Shown: positions 39,701-49,842, counted from the stretch's first letter. The stretch: 64,000 bases of DNA from Thalassomonas actiniarum (GCF_000948975.2 NZ_CP059735.1:5020603-5084602); one strand, 5' to 3'. Numbers and translations: made by a program. The notes: a model not told the origin generated them from the letters alone.

Positions 39701-39924
39701 TGGATGTTGCCGAAACCAACTACACTATGCCGGTTTGGATGGCAAGTTCAGCCGACAGCTCAACTCGCGTGGTTTCAAGCACCCGGGCAATGGCTGGTCG
39801 CTTTAACTATACCAGTATCCTAACGCGTGGTTTAACGCCGGGTATGATCTATATGGGCACAGTGACTTACTTTAATGATGAAGGTGTCGAAGAAGGCACA
39901 ACCGTTCTTGAATTAAGCAACTAA
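36781..39924 (+). CDS. Secreted S8 subtilisin-like serine protease
   Basis: The 1,047-residue protein starts at the ATG behind GGAGAG; an in-frame TTG 12 bases earlier overlaps that site. Order: signal peptide (cut after VVSAQ), I9-type inhibitor propeptide (about 45-155), catalytic domain with Asp in GVLDTGIWPEHPSF, His in DGHGSHTAST and Ser in NGTSMSSPHIAGM. A PA domain is inserted between His and Ser (VVVAEPLLGC...GVMISKTDG). The C-terminal beta domains include a pre-peptidase-like VRFNLSES region. The catalytic motifs resemble plant-type subtilases. It probably digests extracellular protein. Terminator follows. Confidence 0.94.
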   Translation: MQFKKSILGSLITVALSASVSSVVSAQEINVDTSRLTEAGSPVQNTQSQGASYIVQLKAQPAIAQSQEIGELLPSNQLVSTAGNQYNAMTPAMQAYTRTLEAKQAEVAGSIGNIEIIHSFKHTFNGFTAKLTPAQKAQLEAHPDILNVWEDKLETVTTANTPQFLGLTEAGGQHAQNIKGEDVIIGVLDTGIWPEHPSFADDGSYSDPASIGWQGICDQGDDPDFACSNKLIGARYYNDSFKARYEIQTDLGEFLSPRDADGHGSHTASTAAGNEGVAASVSGFDAGAVSGIAPRARIAVYKTCWNSDYVSPEGDNERGCFYGDNMAAIDQAVVDGVDVINFSIGGSRTDLTTPPAAAMLRAAQAGVFVSVSAGNDGDNNTAETVGTPAPWVTSVGASTYSGTVPTNAIKITSRAPEELLVAIEGAITKPFQDSGMVNGQVVVAEPLLGCFENDTAAALDNAEDISGNIALISRGECAFTEKVERAQLAGATAVIIYSDDRAPTALGGDKNYDIPGVMISKTDGVALNGAITGGEVVEITMGLGISTTVEQTGNTMADFSSQGPNSASYDIIKPDITAPGYHILAATTAAPMFEPHGNSFKYLNGTSMSSPHIAGMAALFKQTNSSWSPAQIKSALMTTARQDVTKSDGSTPADPFDFGAGHAQPVQAMEPGLLFDANFNDYLAFLCGLGEQDYVAGNGTDCDTLTAAGFSTDASQLNLPSIGIAELDEAETIFRTVTNAAGLADVYTATVEAPAGIDVVVKTYDSEGNVTPTPILSIAADGTANFSLTFSKNDNANINNWEFGAITWSSTATGHSVRLPIAIKASPTAKIEVPELISGDMTNGRYSYPVKMLYTGSTSIEYAGLTAPIGSANTVSQDADGTFSFNEAGLGTHIYLVPEGTRMVRFNLSESLIAAENADLDLYVYRCSEWLCSPVAQSTTEGSSNENVLLTNPTPANDGDIGNVYLVWVHARTLDVAETNYTMPVWMASSADSSTRVVSSTRAMAGRFNYTSILTRGLTPGMIYMGTVTYFNDEGVEEGTTVLELSN

Positions 39925-39995
39925 TCCTGCTGACAAAGCGCTAATTAAGCGCATATACTGCTGAACACAAATCAGCAGTAGCTTAAACAAACTCC

Positions 39996-40027
39996 AAGGC
40001 TTCTAACAAATGTTAGAAGCCTTTTTT
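39996..40027 (+). terminator. Terminator of the subtilase gene
   Basis: A perfect stem AAGGCTTCTAACA / TGTTAGAAGCCTT with a 2-base loop is followed by T6. A smaller hairpin TGCTGA/TCAGCA precedes it. Confidence 0.92.
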
Positions 40028-40430
40028 ATAGCAATTCATACATGAGCGAGCTTAAGACGCCCCTCCCTGCCTGCAAGTAATATACAAAGCCAGCAACAGA
40101 CGAACTCAATGCCTGTTTCTTCACTACTTTCCCCTATGCCCTCACCCAGGCAAGATAAATTAAATTCACGCTTATGTGCCGGTTTATTTCCTCTGGCAAA
40201 GAAGAATCCTTAATAGAGTTAATCGGCTCGTAGGTGCTGCTAAGGAATTAGCCCGGCACAACAGCAGCCAGATGAACACTTAGAAAAGTCACGCTTGAAG
40301 TTCGCATGTGTAATAGCGAGCGTTATTGACGATCGGTAACAGGTGATGAAAGTTGAAGAAACAAAGGGAGGAATGCACCTGTGCTCATAAACCCAGATGA
40401 TGCGGCCCACCAGGAAGGTTTAGCGGCAAT
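40028..40430. other. Intergenic region without a gene
   Basis: About 400 bases between convergent genes carry no frame that I recognise. The right half is richer in GC and reads like degraded coding sequence, but I cannot name a source. Confidence 0.4.
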
Positions 40431-40456
40431 AAAAAAGCCCTGCTAAAAGCAGGGCC
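40431..40456 (-). terminator. Terminator of the PEP-CTERM gene
   Basis: The stem GCCCTGCT / AGCAGGGC with a 3-4 base loop is followed on the minus strand by T6, 20 bases past the stop codon. Confidence 0.9.
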
Positions 40457-40475
40457 TCTTCTCAATAAACGACCG

Positions 40476-40988
40476 TTACAAGCTCTTACGTCTTACCATA
40501 AGGCCGGCAACCGCCATTAATAATAAAAAGGCTGTTTCAGGCTCTGGAACACTAACCTCAGCATCACCTAATTTGATTTCACCAAACAGGGCTAAACCGT
40601 TTGAAGTAAAAGCATCAAAAAAACTAAATTGTGCACTGACAATACCATTAAAAGCATAAGTGCCCAAATTACTTTCGCTCAGGTCAAAAGATAAGAATTG
40701 CAAACCTGCGCTAAAATCAGCTAAATCAATTTCAGCTTCGAATAAACCGCCGCCAGACTCAGCAACAGTCAATAGGTCAAACCCTAAAAGAGTAAAGTCG
40801 TACCATTCTGAAATATAACCGAACTTATCGGCTTCAGCAGTAACAACAGTAATTTCGCCGATACTTGACCAAGTCCCCTGATCATCGAACAAAATATCTT
40901 GAGTAATTAGCGCAGCGTTCGCTGAAGATAGCGCGGCAACACTTAATGAAACGGAAAGCAATACTTTTAAAAATAACTTATTGAACAT
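40476..40988 (-). CDS. PEP-CTERM sorting-domain protein
   Basis: The 170-residue exported protein has a signal peptide (cut after SANA), a beta-rich body, and at about 147-170 the tripartite PEP-CTERM signal: VPEPETA, a hydrophobic segment LLLMAVAGLMV, and a basic end RRKSL. Exosortase cleaves such proteins at the outer surface, usually in species making exopolysaccharide or floc matrix. The exosortase must be encoded elsewhere. A sigma-54-like promoter lies upstream. Function of the body is unknown. Confidence 0.88.
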   Translation of the reverse strand: MFNKLFLKVLLSVSLSVAALSSANAALITQDILFDDQGTWSSIGEITVVTAEADKFGYISEWYDFTLLGFDLLTVAESGGGLFEAEIDLADFSAGLQFLSFDLSESNLGTYAFNGIVSAQFSFFDAFTSNGLALFGEIKLGDAEVSVPEPETAFLLLMAVAGLMVRRKSL

Positions 40989-41043
40989 ATTAAACCTTAT
41001 TTATAATTATTATCTATGTAGTGATTAACTGGACGTTAATTAA

Positions 41044-41060
41044 GCAAAAATCAGACCAAA
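41044..41060 (-). promoter_or_regulatory. Sigma-54-like promoter of the PEP-CTERM gene
   Basis: The minus strand reads TTTGGTCTGATTTTTGC, with GG and GC ten bases apart and good TTGG and TTTGC elements. The predicted start lies about 44 bases before the ATG. In exosortase bacteria, PEP-CTERM genes are known to be driven by RpoN with PrsK/PrsR. Confidence 0.5.
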
Positions 41061-41346
41061 AACAAAAGAACCTTATAATCAATGAGTTAAGCTGGAACAT
41101 GTAAAGAATTAACGATGAGTTAACCTGTATGTCAAGTTGTGTAAAATAATCCGACACCAGGTATTCTCTTTTCCCTTCAAAGTTTACCAAGATAAAAAAG
41201 AGTAAACAAAAAGCAAAAGAGACATAGTCTCAAGCAGCATAAATACTTAATCTGCAAAATCTGTAAGAACAAAAATAGTGAGCGGGTTAACGAAAAACAG
41301 AAAAGAAAAGACGGGAGCTAAATTGTACGGATTGAAGAAATTTACC
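41061..41346. other. AT-rich intergenic region
   Basis: This stretch between the PEP-CTERM promoter and pssA has no gene. It would carry any enhancer sites for the sigma-54-like promoter. One small dyad GTGT-N11-ACAC lies near 41140. Confidence 0.4.
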
Positions 41347-41380
41347 GATTAACCGCAGGTCTTGTAGCCAACGGTTAATC
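41347..41380 (-). terminator. Possible terminator of pssA
   Basis: Perfect arms GATTAACCG / CGGTTAATC with a 16-base loop lie 22 bases past the pssA stop. There is no clear T-tract, so strength is doubtful. Confidence 0.45.
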
Positions 41381-41401
41381 AGCTTCATAAATATTTAACC
41401 G

Positions 41402-42178
41402 TTAATTTTTAAAATCTTCATCATGATCATCACCCACGACATGCTCAAGTTTAAGCTTTTTCACACTGCGAATGGTCGTGACCGGTCCGGAGGCCGCATA
41501 AAGTACAAATATCATTAATAATAACTCTGCCGGACTTGAAGCAACCACGACAAAAATTAGCACTATCAGTAATACCACCACAAAGGGGACCTTGCCCTTC
41601 CAATCCACTTCTTTGAAACTGTTATACCTGAAATTACTCACCATTAATAACCCGGTAATAATGGTGATTGCCCCCATAATAATGCCGTAGTCCTGGCCCT
41701 GAAGCTGGTACTCGGTACCGGCCCAAACTACACTCGCAATCACACCGGCCGCCGCGGGACTCGCCAACCCCTGGAAATAACGCTTATCGGCAACCCCTAC
41801 CTGAGTATTAAAACGGGCCAAGCGAAGTGCAGCACAGGCAACAAAAATAAATGCGGCCAGCCAGCCAAATTTCCCCATGCCCGAAAGCGCCCAGTTATAC
41901 GCAACTAACCCCGGAGCGATACCGAAAGAGACCATATCCGCCATACTGTCGTATTCGGCGCCAAATTCACTCTGGGTATTGGTCATTCGGGCAACCCGCC
42001 CATCCAGCCCGTCAAAAATCATAGCAATAAAAATGGCAACGGCAGCACTGGCAAAATGCCCGTTCATGGAAGAAACTACGGCATAAAACCCGGAAAAGAG
42101 GCCGGCGGTGGTGAGCAAATTAGGTAATAAATAAATGCCCCGGGTAGGTGTGCTATCGCTTGCTTGCTTATCTGTCAT
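41402..42178 (-). CDS. pssA: CDP-diacylglycerol-serine O-phosphatidyltransferase
   Basis: This 258-residue integral membrane enzyme makes phosphatidylserine from CDP-diacylglycerol and serine. The CDP-alcohol phosphatidyltransferase motif is present in DGLDGRVARMTNTQSEFG followed by AEYDSMADMVSFG (Asp, Asp-Gly, Ala-Arg, Gly, Asp, Asp). It is the type II (Bacillus/proteobacterial) form with about eight hydrophobic segments, not the E. coli soluble type. It is monocistronic. Confidence 0.94.
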   Translation of the reverse strand: MTDKQASDSTPTRGIYLLPNLLTTAGLFSGFYAVVSSMNGHFASAAVAIFIAMIFDGLDGRVARMTNTQSEFGAEYDSMADMVSFGIAPGLVAYNWALSGMGKFGWLAAFIFVACAALRLARFNTQVGVADKRYFQGLASPAAAGVIASVVWAGTEYQLQGQDYGIIMGAITIITGLLMVSNFRYNSFKEVDWKGKVPFVVVLLIVLIFVVVASSPAELLLMIFVLYAASGPVTTIRSVKKLKLEHVVGDDHDEDFKN

Positions 42179-42381
42179 GAAAGTTATCGTAAGTTAAGAA
42201 ATAATAAAAAAGCTAATTTATCATAACTTATCCAGCAAAAAACAGATAAATTGATAGCGGAAAAACGATTTAAAGGTAAGAAAATTTGTAAACTTAACGG
42301 CCTGTTGTTATAAGTTTAAGGAGGATATTCACTTTTTGCCCGAAGCAGGCGCTCACAGAAGAGTTTGATGGAGAAATAATC

Positions 42382-42789
42382 ATGCGAACGCTATGCTTAA
42401 TTTTCTTATTGCTGATAATTTCCATTAAGGCTTTGGCAACCAGTGTTAAAATTTACCGCTGGGTAGATGAAAATAATATCGTCCACTTCAGTCAGCATCA
42501 GCCTCCCCACGATAATTATACCGAACTGACCATGACCGAAACTTTTGTCCCCAAAAATAACGATGCAGGCAAATTACAAATAGCAAACAAACACCAGGTG
42601 CAAGATATTTCTGCCGATTTTCAGGAAAAATGCGCCATCGCCCAGGCGAATATCGAAACCCTGACCAAGCATGATAAAGTCCAGTTTACCGATAAAGATG
42701 GCCAAACCAAGGTACTTAACCAGGAAGAGAAAGCCATTCAACTGGCCAACAGTGAAAAGCAGGCAGAAGTTTATTGCCGCCAGCAATAA
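42382..42789 (+). CDS. DUF4124 domain protein
   Basis: The 135-residue exported protein has a signal peptide (MRTLCLIFLLLIISIKALA). The DUF4124 core follows, IYRWVDENNIVHFSQHQPP, with a helical tail and two Cys. The domain is common in periplasmic proteins and its role is unknown. It is monocistronic, convergent with clpB. Confidence 0.82.
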   Translation: MRTLCLIFLLLIISIKALATSVKIYRWVDENNIVHFSQHQPPHDNYTELTMTETFVPKNNDAGKLQIANKHQVQDISADFQEKCAIAQANIETLTKHDKVQFTDKDGQTKVLNQEEKAIQLANSEKQAEVYCRQQ

Positions 42790-42858
42790 ACTTCTGCCTT
42801 ATTAGCCCTTGTTATAAAAAGCCTGCTTTATCAGCTTTCAAACTGCTGACAAAAAATA

Positions 42859-45429
42859 TTATGAAAAGCGTAGTTCTCCCTCAACAACATCAAGCTTGAT
42901 CACCGCACCTTTTTGGAATTCCCCGCCAAGTATTTTTTGTGCCAGCGGGTTTTCAATATATTGCTGAATCGCTCTTTTTAACGGACGAGCACCATAAACA
43001 GGATCAAATCCTGCCGCGGCAATAACAGACAAGGCTTCATCAGAAAGCCTTAACTGTAGTTCCCGCTCAGCCAGCCGCTCAGATAAAGCTTTAACATGAA
43101 TGGTCGCAATTTGTTTTATCTGCTGTGAACTCAGGCTATGAAAAACCACGGACTCATCAATACGGTTAATAAACTCCGGCTTAAATTGTTGACCGACATC
43201 TGCCATCACATTGGCTTTCATTTGCTGATAATCGCTTTCAGCAGTAAAACTCTGGATATGATCCGAGCCGATATTAGAGGTCATGATCACTACGGTATTT
43301 TTAAAATCGACCGTACGACCCTGACCGTCGGTTAAGCGGCCGTCATCTAAAACCTGGAGTAAAATATTAAAGACATCATGATGGGCCTTCTCCACTTCAT
43401 CCAATAAGATCACCGAATAAGGCTTACGTCTGACCGCTTCGGTTAAATAACCGCCTTCTTCGTAACCGACATAACCGGGAGGAGCTCCCACCAAACGGGC
43501 GACGGAATGTTTTTCCATAAATTCAGACATGTCGATACGCACCAGGGCGTCTTCGCTATCAAACAAAAAGGTCGCCAGCGCTTTGGTAAGCTCGGTTTTC
43601 CCCACCCCGGTAGGGCCAAGGAACAAAAATGAACCTATCGGCTGGTTAGGATCCGCCAGCCCGGCCCGCGAGCGGCGAATGGCATTGGCAACGGAAACCA
43701 CGGCTTCTTCCTGGCCGATCACCTGACGGTGCAATTCCTGCTCCATTTTCAACAGTTTTTCCCGCTCTTCTTCGAGCATTTTAGCCACGGGAATGCCGGT
43801 AGCCCGGCTTAAGACATCGGCAATTTCCACTTCCGTTACTTTATTGCGCAGCAAAGTCATTTCCTGCATTTCCGCCTGACTGGCCAGGTCCAGCTGCTTT
43901 TCCAATTCAGGCAAACGCCCGTATTGCAACTCAGACATCCGGTTCAGATCTCCGGCCCTTCTTGCTGCTTCAAGCTCTATTCTGGCATGTTCCAGATCGG
44001 CTTTGATCGCCTGGGTGCCGTGCAGCGCGGCTTTTTCAGTATTCCAGATTTCATCCAGCTCATCATAGCTTTTCTGGCAAGCCATCAGATCCGCCGACAG
44101 CAGTTCCCGGCGCTTTATCGTCGCTTCATCCGATTCTTTTTCCAGCGCTTTTTGCTCCAGCTTCAGCTGAATGATACGCCGCTCCAGCCGGTCTAAGTCT
44201 TCCGGTTTGGAGTCTATCTGCAAACGGATGCTCGATGCCGCTTCATCAATTAAATCTATCGCTTTATCCGGCAACTGACGATCACTGATATAACGGTGGG
44301 ATAAACTGGCCGCCGCGACGATTGCCGGATCTGTGATATCTACCGAATGATGCAATTCATAACGCTCTTTAAGGCCACGTAATATCGCGATGGTATCTTC
44401 GACACTGGGCTCATCAATCAGGACTTTTTGAAAACGCCGCTCTAATGCCGCATCTTTTTCAATATATTGGCGATATTCATCTAAGGTAGTGGCACCGACA
44501 CAATGAAGATCTCCCCGGGCCAGAGCAGGTTTTAACATATTGCCTGCATCCAGGGCGCCATCGGTTTTGCCTGCGCCGACCATGGTATGGAGCTCATCAA
44601 TAAATAAGATCACCTGACCTTCTTCCTGCGCCAATTCGTTGAGCACAGCTTTTAACCTTTCTTCGAACTCTCCCCGGTACTTGGCTCCAGCCACCAGGGC
44701 TCCCATATCCAGTGCCAGCACCCGTTTGTCTTTAAGTCCTTCCGGCACTTCATGATCCACTATCCGTTGTGCCAGCCCTTCGGCAATCGCGGTTTTCCCC
44801 ACCCCCGGATGGCCGATAAGTACAGGGTTGTTTTTGGTACGCCGCTGCAATACCTGAATGGTACGGCGAATTTCATCATCACGGCCAATAACCGGATCAA
44901 GTTTGCCTTCTTCTGCTCGCAGGGTTAAATCTATGGTAAATTTCGACAAGGCCTGGCGGACATCTTCGGCATTTTGATCTTCAACTTTCTGCCCTCCCCG
45001 GATATGCTCTATCGCAGATTTTACCCTTTCTTCGGTCGCACCGAGAGATTTTAGTATTTGTCCCAGTGCTCCTCTATCTTCCAGTGAAGCCAGGATAAAA
45101 ATTTCTGATGAAATAAATTTATCACCCAGCTTTTGCGCATACTTATCGCACAAATTCAAAAGATTACCTAAAGAAGATGATAACTGGACTTCACCGCCAA
45201 CCCCCTGCACCTGGGCCAATGAAGCTAATGCTGCCTCCACTTGAGAGCGTAATGAATAAATATCAATACCGGCACTCTTACACAAAGGGATCACGGTATT
45301 GCCATTTTGATTAAGCAGGGCCATCATCACATGGACAGGCTCAATAAACTGGTGATCTTTTCCCAGCGCCAGTGATTGCGCATCAGAAATAGTCACTTGA
45401 AAAGATTGGGTAAAGCGATCTAAACGCAT
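42859..45429 (-). CDS. clpB: ATP-dependent disaggregase ClpB
   Basis: The 856-residue Hsp100 chaperone starts at the ATG for [11 protein letters not shown] longer frame seven codons upstream contains the AGGAG ribosome-binding site within it. Layout: N-domain, first AAA+ ([13 protein letters not shown], near 205), M-domain coiled coil (about 410-525), second AAA+ ([15 protein letters not shown]) and Arg-finger regions. It works with DnaK to rescue aggregated protein. I found no clear sigma-32 promoter upstream. It follows pgeF with a 206-bp gap. Confidence 0.97.
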   Translation of the reverse strand: MRLDRFTQSFQVTISDAQSLALGKDHQFIEPVHVMMALLNQNGNTVIPLCKSAGIDIYSLRSQVEAALASLAQVQGVGGEVQLSSSLGNLLNLCDKYAQKLGDKFISSEIFILASLEDRGALGQILKSLGATEERVKSAIEHIRGGQKVEDQNAEDVRQALSKFTIDLTLRAEEGKLDPVIGRDDEIRRTIQVLQRRTKNNPVLIGHPGVGKTAIAEGLAQRIVDHEVPEGLKDKRVLALDMGALVAGAKYRGEFEERLKAVLNELAQEEGQVILFIDELHTMVGAGKTDGALDAGNMLKPALARGDLHCVGATTLDEYRQYIEKDAALERRFQKVLIDEPSVEDTIAILRGLKERYELHHSVDITDPAIVAAASLSHRYISDRQLPDKAIDLIDEAASSIRLQIDSKPEDLDRLERRIIQLKLEQKALEKESDEATIKRRELLSADLMACQKSYDELDEIWNTEKAALHGTQAIKADLEHARIELEAARRAGDLNRMSELQYGRLPELEKQLDLASQAEMQEMTLLRNKVTEVEIADVLSRATGIPVAKMLEEEREKLLKMEQELHRQVIGQEEAVVSVANAIRRSRAGLADPNQPIGSFLFLGPTGVGKTELTKALATFLFDSEDALVRIDMSEFMEKHSVARLVGAPPGYVGYEEGGYLTEAVRRKPYSVILLDEVEKAHHDVFNILLQVLDDGRLTDGQGRTVDFKNTVVIMTSNIGSDHIQSFTAESDYQQMKANVMADVGQQFKPEFINRIDESVVFHSLSSQQIKQIATIHVKALSERLAERELQLRLSDEALSVIAAAGFDPVYGARPLKRAIQQYIENPLAQKILGGEFQKGAVIKLDVVEGELRFS

Positions 45430-45635
45430 AAAATCATCTCCTGAGATCATGTTTTATCAAGCCATTGACGGAATAACACACGTCAAACGCTGCCGGCGAT
45501 AATTTGAACTTATTTTATTAATAAGGTTGAACAACAAACTTTTCAATGCCGCTTACGCAGCATTTTGATCTAAAACAAAAAGTTATTGCTATCGGTAGGG
45601 GAGTACGGGCGAACAGATTTTATCTGAAAGAGTCA

Positions 45636-46391
45636 TTATAATCTGGTAATGAATGCTGCCATCCTTCCGGTAATAGCATTGCGGCGATAAGAATAATAAC
45701 GCTGCTCCATAGCATAAGTGCAGTGATTTACAGCAGACACCTGCTGTACGCCTACACTGTTCAACTGCAATTTGGCGATCAAGGCTAAATTGCCCAGGTA
45801 TTTCCCCTGCCCTGTTGACTTAAAGGCAGCGTCGAACATAGCTGATTGCCCGACAAAAGCTTGCCTGACCTCGGCTCCGACCTCAAATGCCTGCTCACCG
45901 ATACAAGGGCCTAACCAGGCATAAAGCTCCGTATTCCGGCTTTGCATCTTTTGTAAAGTATTCGAAATGATCCCCGCCAGCAAAGGACGCCAGCCGCCAT
46001 GGATCACCGCAACCTCCTTTCCCTGCCCGCAGGACAATAGAATAGGCAAACAGTCAGCGGTCATTACCGCCAGGGTGACATCCGGATTACGGGTAACCGC
46101 GGCATCGGCCACCAGCGGCTGTTCACTGTGACAATGAACCTCAACAACAGTATTGCCGTGAACCTGTTCCAGCCACTGAATTTGGCTGCCCTTTGGTAAG
46201 AATTCCTTAAGTGCCTGCCGGTTATTCTCAACCCGGCCAATATCATCACCGACATGCGTCCCCAGATTAAAACTGTCAAAATCAGTAACCGGAGGCTTAT
46301 CCCTGTGGGGATGCTGACGAGTAGTATTAAAGGCCAGTACATTTGCTACCGGCCAGTCGGGCTGACAAAAATGAGGGTTATCAATATTCAC
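45636..46391 (-). CDS. pgeF: Polyphenol oxidase/purine nucleoside phosphorylase family protein PgeF (YfiH)
   Basis: The 251-residue laccase-domain protein has DFDSFNLGTHVGDD, WLEQVHGNTVVEV, the metal-ligand Cys-His signature TADCLPILLSCGQGKEVAVIHGGWRPL, and the closing NHCTYAMEQRYYSYRRNAITGRMAAFI. The family edits peptidoglycan precursors and cleaves purine nucleosides. The start codon overlaps the rluD 3' end by 11 bases, as in the conserved bamD/rluD-pgeF-clpB block of gammaproteobacteria. Confidence 0.94.
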   Translation of the reverse strand: MNIDNPHFCQPDWPVANVLAFNTTRQHPHRDKPPVTDFDSFNLGTHVGDDIGRVENNRQALKEFLPKGSQIQWLEQVHGNTVVEVHCHSEQPLVADAAVTRNPDVTLAVMTADCLPILLSCGQGKEVAVIHGGWRPLLAGIISNTLQKMQSRNTELYAWLGPCIGEQAFEVGAEVRQAFVGQSAMFDAAFKSTGQGKYLGNLALIAKLQLNSVGVQQVSAVNHCTYAMEQRYYSYRRNAITGRMAAFITRL

Positions 46392-47352
46392 TTTGGTTCA
46401 GTTTAGTATCTTCACGCAGCACCTTGGTAAGATAATCAAAATCTTCCGGAATATCGGCATACCAGGTCATCTGCTCCCCGGTGATCGGGTGATAAAGAGA
46501 TAACATAGCCGCATGCAATGCCTGACGCTTAAAACTTCTTAATACTTCACGCAAGTCATCGGTAGCATTTTTCGGCGGTCTGGGTCTGCCGCCATAAACA
46601 GGATCTCCCACCAAAGGGTGGGTGATATGCGCCATATGTACACGAATTTGGTGGGTACGGCCGGTTTCCAGGCGCAGGCGCAACCGGGTATGCAAACGAT
46701 ATTTTTCCAGCACCCGGTAATGGGTCACCGAAGGACGGCCGGAAAAAGTGACCGCCATATGGGTGCGTTTAGTGGCATGACGTCCTATGGGTTCGTCCAC
46801 CACGCCACCTGCGGTCATCAAACCATTGGCTATGGCTTCATATTCACGGGTAATTTCCCGGGCCTGCAAAGCTTCAACCAGGTTGGTTTGCGCGGCGATA
46901 GTTTTCGCCACCACCATCAATCCGGTGGTGTCTTTATCCAGGCGGTGGACAATACCGGCCCGGGGGACAATTTCCAGTTCAGGGCAATGATGCAGCAAGG
47001 CATTTAATACCGTACCGTCCGGGTTACCGGCGCCGGGATGGACTACCAGGCCAGCAGGTTTGTTGATAACCAGGATGTCGTCATCTTCATAGACGATGTC
47101 AAGCGGGATATCCTGGGGATCAAAACGCACTTCCGCTTCAATTTCTGCGTTTATGGCAATATGCTCCCCACCAAACATTTTTTCCCTCGCCCGGGTGATC
47201 ACATCCCCGTTAACAGTGACCTGGCCGGCCAAAATCCATTCTTTTAACCGGGAACGTGAATAATCAGGAAACATTTCCGCTAATGTTTGGTCTAAACGTT
47301 TTCCCAAACACGATTCAGGAACAACTTCTTTATGTTGAATTATCTCAGCCAT
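46381..47352 (-). CDS. rluD: 23S rRNA pseudouridine synthase RluD
   Basis: The 323-residue enzyme has an N-terminal S4 domain (RLDQTLAEMFPDYSRSRLKEWILAGQVTVNG), the catalytic block GIVHRLDKDTTGLMVVAKT and the LETGRTHQIRVHMAHITHPLVGDPVYGG segment. It makes pseudouridines 1911, 1915 and 1917 in helix 69 of 23S rRNA (E. coli numbering). It is divergent from bamD and precedes pgeF, the standard order in this group, which distinguishes it from RluA or RluC. Confidence 0.95.
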   Translation of the reverse strand: MAEIIQHKEVVPESCLGKRLDQTLAEMFPDYSRSRLKEWILAGQVTVNGDVITRAREKMFGGEHIAINAEIEAEVRFDPQDIPLDIVYEDDDILVINKPAGLVVHPGAGNPDGTVLNALLHHCPELEIVPRAGIVHRLDKDTTGLMVVAKTIAAQTNLVEALQAREITREYEAIANGLMTAGGVVDEPIGRHATKRTHMAVTFSGRPSVTHYRVLEKYRLHTRLRLRLETGRTHQIRVHMAHITHPLVGDPVYGGRPRPPKNATDDLREVLRSFKRQALHAAMLSLYHPITGEQMTWYADIPEDFDYLTKVLREDTKLNQSEY

Positions 47353-47480
47353 TAAACTCTCAATTAATTAGCACTGTGCAAGGCATGATTGCTGGGTTAG
47401 AATGCAATTGTGTATTTTACCCCTTTATGAGGGGCTTTCATATTTATTTTAACTAAAACAAAGTAGTGATATTGAAGTCT

Positions 47481-48245
47481 ATGGAAAAACTGACAATTAA
47501 AATGATGTTATTGGCACTGGCGCTGGGGCTAGGCGGGTGTTCATCATCAGATGATAATGATATTGACAAGGTGCCGGACAAGTCGGCGCAGGCCTTATCT
47601 GCCGATGCCAGAGAAGCATTAGATAACGGTTTATATCAAAAAGCCATCCAAATTCTTTCCGCCATTGATTCGCGTTTTCCTTTTGGCCCTATTTCCCATC
47701 AGGTACAGCTGGATTTACTTTACGCTTATTACAAAAGCGGCGATGCCGCTCAGGGCGTGGCGTTAGCCGACCGCTTCCTTAGACTTAACCCCACTCATCC
47801 GAATATAGATTATGTTTATTATATGCGCGCCTTGATCAATCAGGCCACCGAAGCCAACTTATTCCAGGATTTGGCCGGCATCGACAGATCGGATCGCGAT
47901 CCCACTGCCTCACGGGAAGCCTTCAATGATCTGAAAAAAGTACTCAGTGAGTATCCGGAAAGTAAATACGCCGCCGATGCCCGCAAACGTATGATAGGGA
48001 TCAAATCTCGTCTGGCTAAATATGAATTAGCCGTCGCCCGCTTTTATTTAAAAAGGGAAGCCTATGCTTCCGCAGCCAACCGGGGCCGCTATATAGTCGA
48101 GTATTTCTCTCCCAGTGATGAAGTCGAGCAGGCACTGGAGATCATGATTGAATGTTACGACCAGCTTAATCTTGAAGATCTTAAGCGTAACTCTAAACAG
48201 GTTTTAGCGGTAAACTATCCCGATAATCCTCTGGTTGCCAACTAA
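47481..48245 (+). CDS. bamD: Outer-membrane protein assembly factor BamD
   Basis: The 254-residue lipoprotein has lipobox LGLGGC and starts at the ATG for MEKLTIKMM; a GTG 15 bases upstream is less likely. Five TPR repeats follow (ALDNGLYQKAIQILSAIDSRFPFGPISHQVQLDLLYAYYK, ADRFLRLNPTHPNIDYVYYMRALI). It is essential for BAM-complex folding of outer-membrane proteins. It is divergent from rluD, as is typical. A terminator follows. Confidence 0.95.
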   Translation: MEKLTIKMMLLALALGLGGCSSSDDNDIDKVPDKSAQALSADAREALDNGLYQKAIQILSAIDSRFPFGPISHQVQLDLLYAYYKSGDAAQGVALADRFLRLNPTHPNIDYVYYMRALINQATEANLFQDLAGIDRSDRDPTASREAFNDLKKVLSEYPESKYAADARKRMIGIKSRLAKYELAVARFYLKREAYASAANRGRYIVEYFSPSDEVEQALEIMIECYDQLNLEDLKRNSKQVLAVNYPDNPLVAN

Positions 48246-48270
48246 GCCCGGTTTCAGTTTTTCTTTATCA

Positions 48271-48299
48271 AGCAACTGATGTTCAGTCAGTTGCTTTTT
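48271..48299 (+). terminator. Terminator of bamD
   Basis: The stem AGCAACTGA / TCAGTTGCT with a 7-base loop is followed by T5. Confidence 0.92.
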
Positions 48300-48345
48300 C
48301 TCAATCGTTTTCTGCTAACCAGCCAAAATATCTATGTCGCGGCAA

Positions 48346-48699
<354 letters not shown>

Positions 48700-48917
48700 T
48701 TATCTGTTGATAATTAATCTTAACATCCCTGAATCCTTGCGACCAGAAGAGCAAGCTTAGTAATCCAGCAATATTTTCATTCACTTAGTTCAGTTTCACG
48801 GTAATAGCATCATACTAAAATCATGAACTATTAACGGCGGTACTGTCCATGTTAGCCGTTAATTTGTTACACTTCCCATTAAATTTAGCTCATTGTGATG
48901 TATAACGAGGAAACTCC

Positions 48918-49748
48918 ATGGATCAGCAGTTGATCATTGCAGAAATGAAAGTACTACCTGAAATTGATGTCGACTTCGAAATCAGGCGCCGTATCGACTT
49001 TATCAAAAAGCAGCTGGTAAACTCGGGATTAAAAAATCTGGTATTAGGTATCAGTGGCGGTGTTGATTCATCAACCTGTGGCCGCCTGGCCCAGCTTGCG
49101 GTTGATGAGCTGAATAAAGAAAAGGGAAATCACTACCAATTTATTGCCGTTCGCCTGCCGTTTGATGTTCAGGCGGATGAAGAAGATGCCCAACTGGCCC
49201 TGAGCTTTATTCAGCCAAGCCAGAGCCTGTCAACCAATATCCTTGCCGGGGCTAACGGTATTCACCAGGAAGCCGTCCAGGCCCTGACCGATAACAACCT
49301 ACTCGATGCCTCGCCTGCAGCCATCGACTTTGCCAAAGGCAACGTCAAAGCCCGTACCCGTATGGTGATGCAATATCATATCGCCGCCCTGGTAGGGGCC
49401 CTGGTATTAGGCACAGATCATTCAGCAGAAAATATTACCGGTTTCTTCACTAAGTGGGGTGACGGCGCATGTGATCTGGTGCCACTGTTTGGTCTTTCCA
49501 AGCGGCAGGTCAGGCAAATAGCCAAACACCTGGGAGCGCCCGGACTCCTGGTGGATAAAGCCCCTACCGCAGATCTGGAAGAGTTATCTCCGGGGAAAAA
49601 AGACGAAGATGCACTGGGCTTAAGCTATCAACAGCTGGACGACTTCCTTGAAGGAAAAGCCGTCACAAAAGAGGTAAGTGATTTGATCATCAGCATCTAT
49701 AACAAAACCCAACATAAACGTCAGCCGATCCCCACTATCTATGATTAA
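48918..49748 (+). CDS. nadE: NAD+ synthetase, ammonia-dependent
   Basis: The 276-residue enzyme has the PP-loop SGGVDSS at 46-52, [48 protein letters not shown] and [21 protein letters not shown]. It amidates nicotinic acid adenine dinucleotide with ammonia. There is no glutaminase domain. It lies beside glnB, divergent from it. Confidence 0.96.
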   Translation: MDQQLIIAEMKVLPEIDVDFEIRRRIDFIKKQLVNSGLKNLVLGISGGVDSSTCGRLAQLAVDELNKEKGNHYQFIAVRLPFDVQADEEDAQLALSFIQPSQSLSTNILAGANGIHQEAVQALTDNNLLDASPAAIDFAKGNVKARTRMVMQYHIAALVGALVLGTDHSAENITGFFTKWGDGACDLVPLFGLSKRQVRQIAKHLGAPGLLVDKAPTADLEELSPGKKDEDALGLSYQQLDDFLEGKAVTKEVSDLIISIYNKTQHKRQPIPTIYD

Positions 49749-49842
49749 CCCGTTAATAACAGCCAAAGTGGACAACACTTAAACTAGCAGCACGCGCCGT
49801 TAACTGTTATACCTAGTAATAAAGCAACCGCCTGGAGTTTAT

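Noticed and set aside
40028-40430. Degraded transposase or intron remnant
   Set aside because: Composition hints at former coding sequence, but I could not identify any motif, terminal repeat or frame.
45430-45450. Upstream ATG for ClpB
   Set aside because: The seven extra codons contain the ribosome-binding site AGGAG of the conserved MRLDRFT start.
45451-45635. Sigma-32 promoter for clpB
   Set aside because: TTGAAA and CCCCTA-like pieces are present but not in the right order or spacing.
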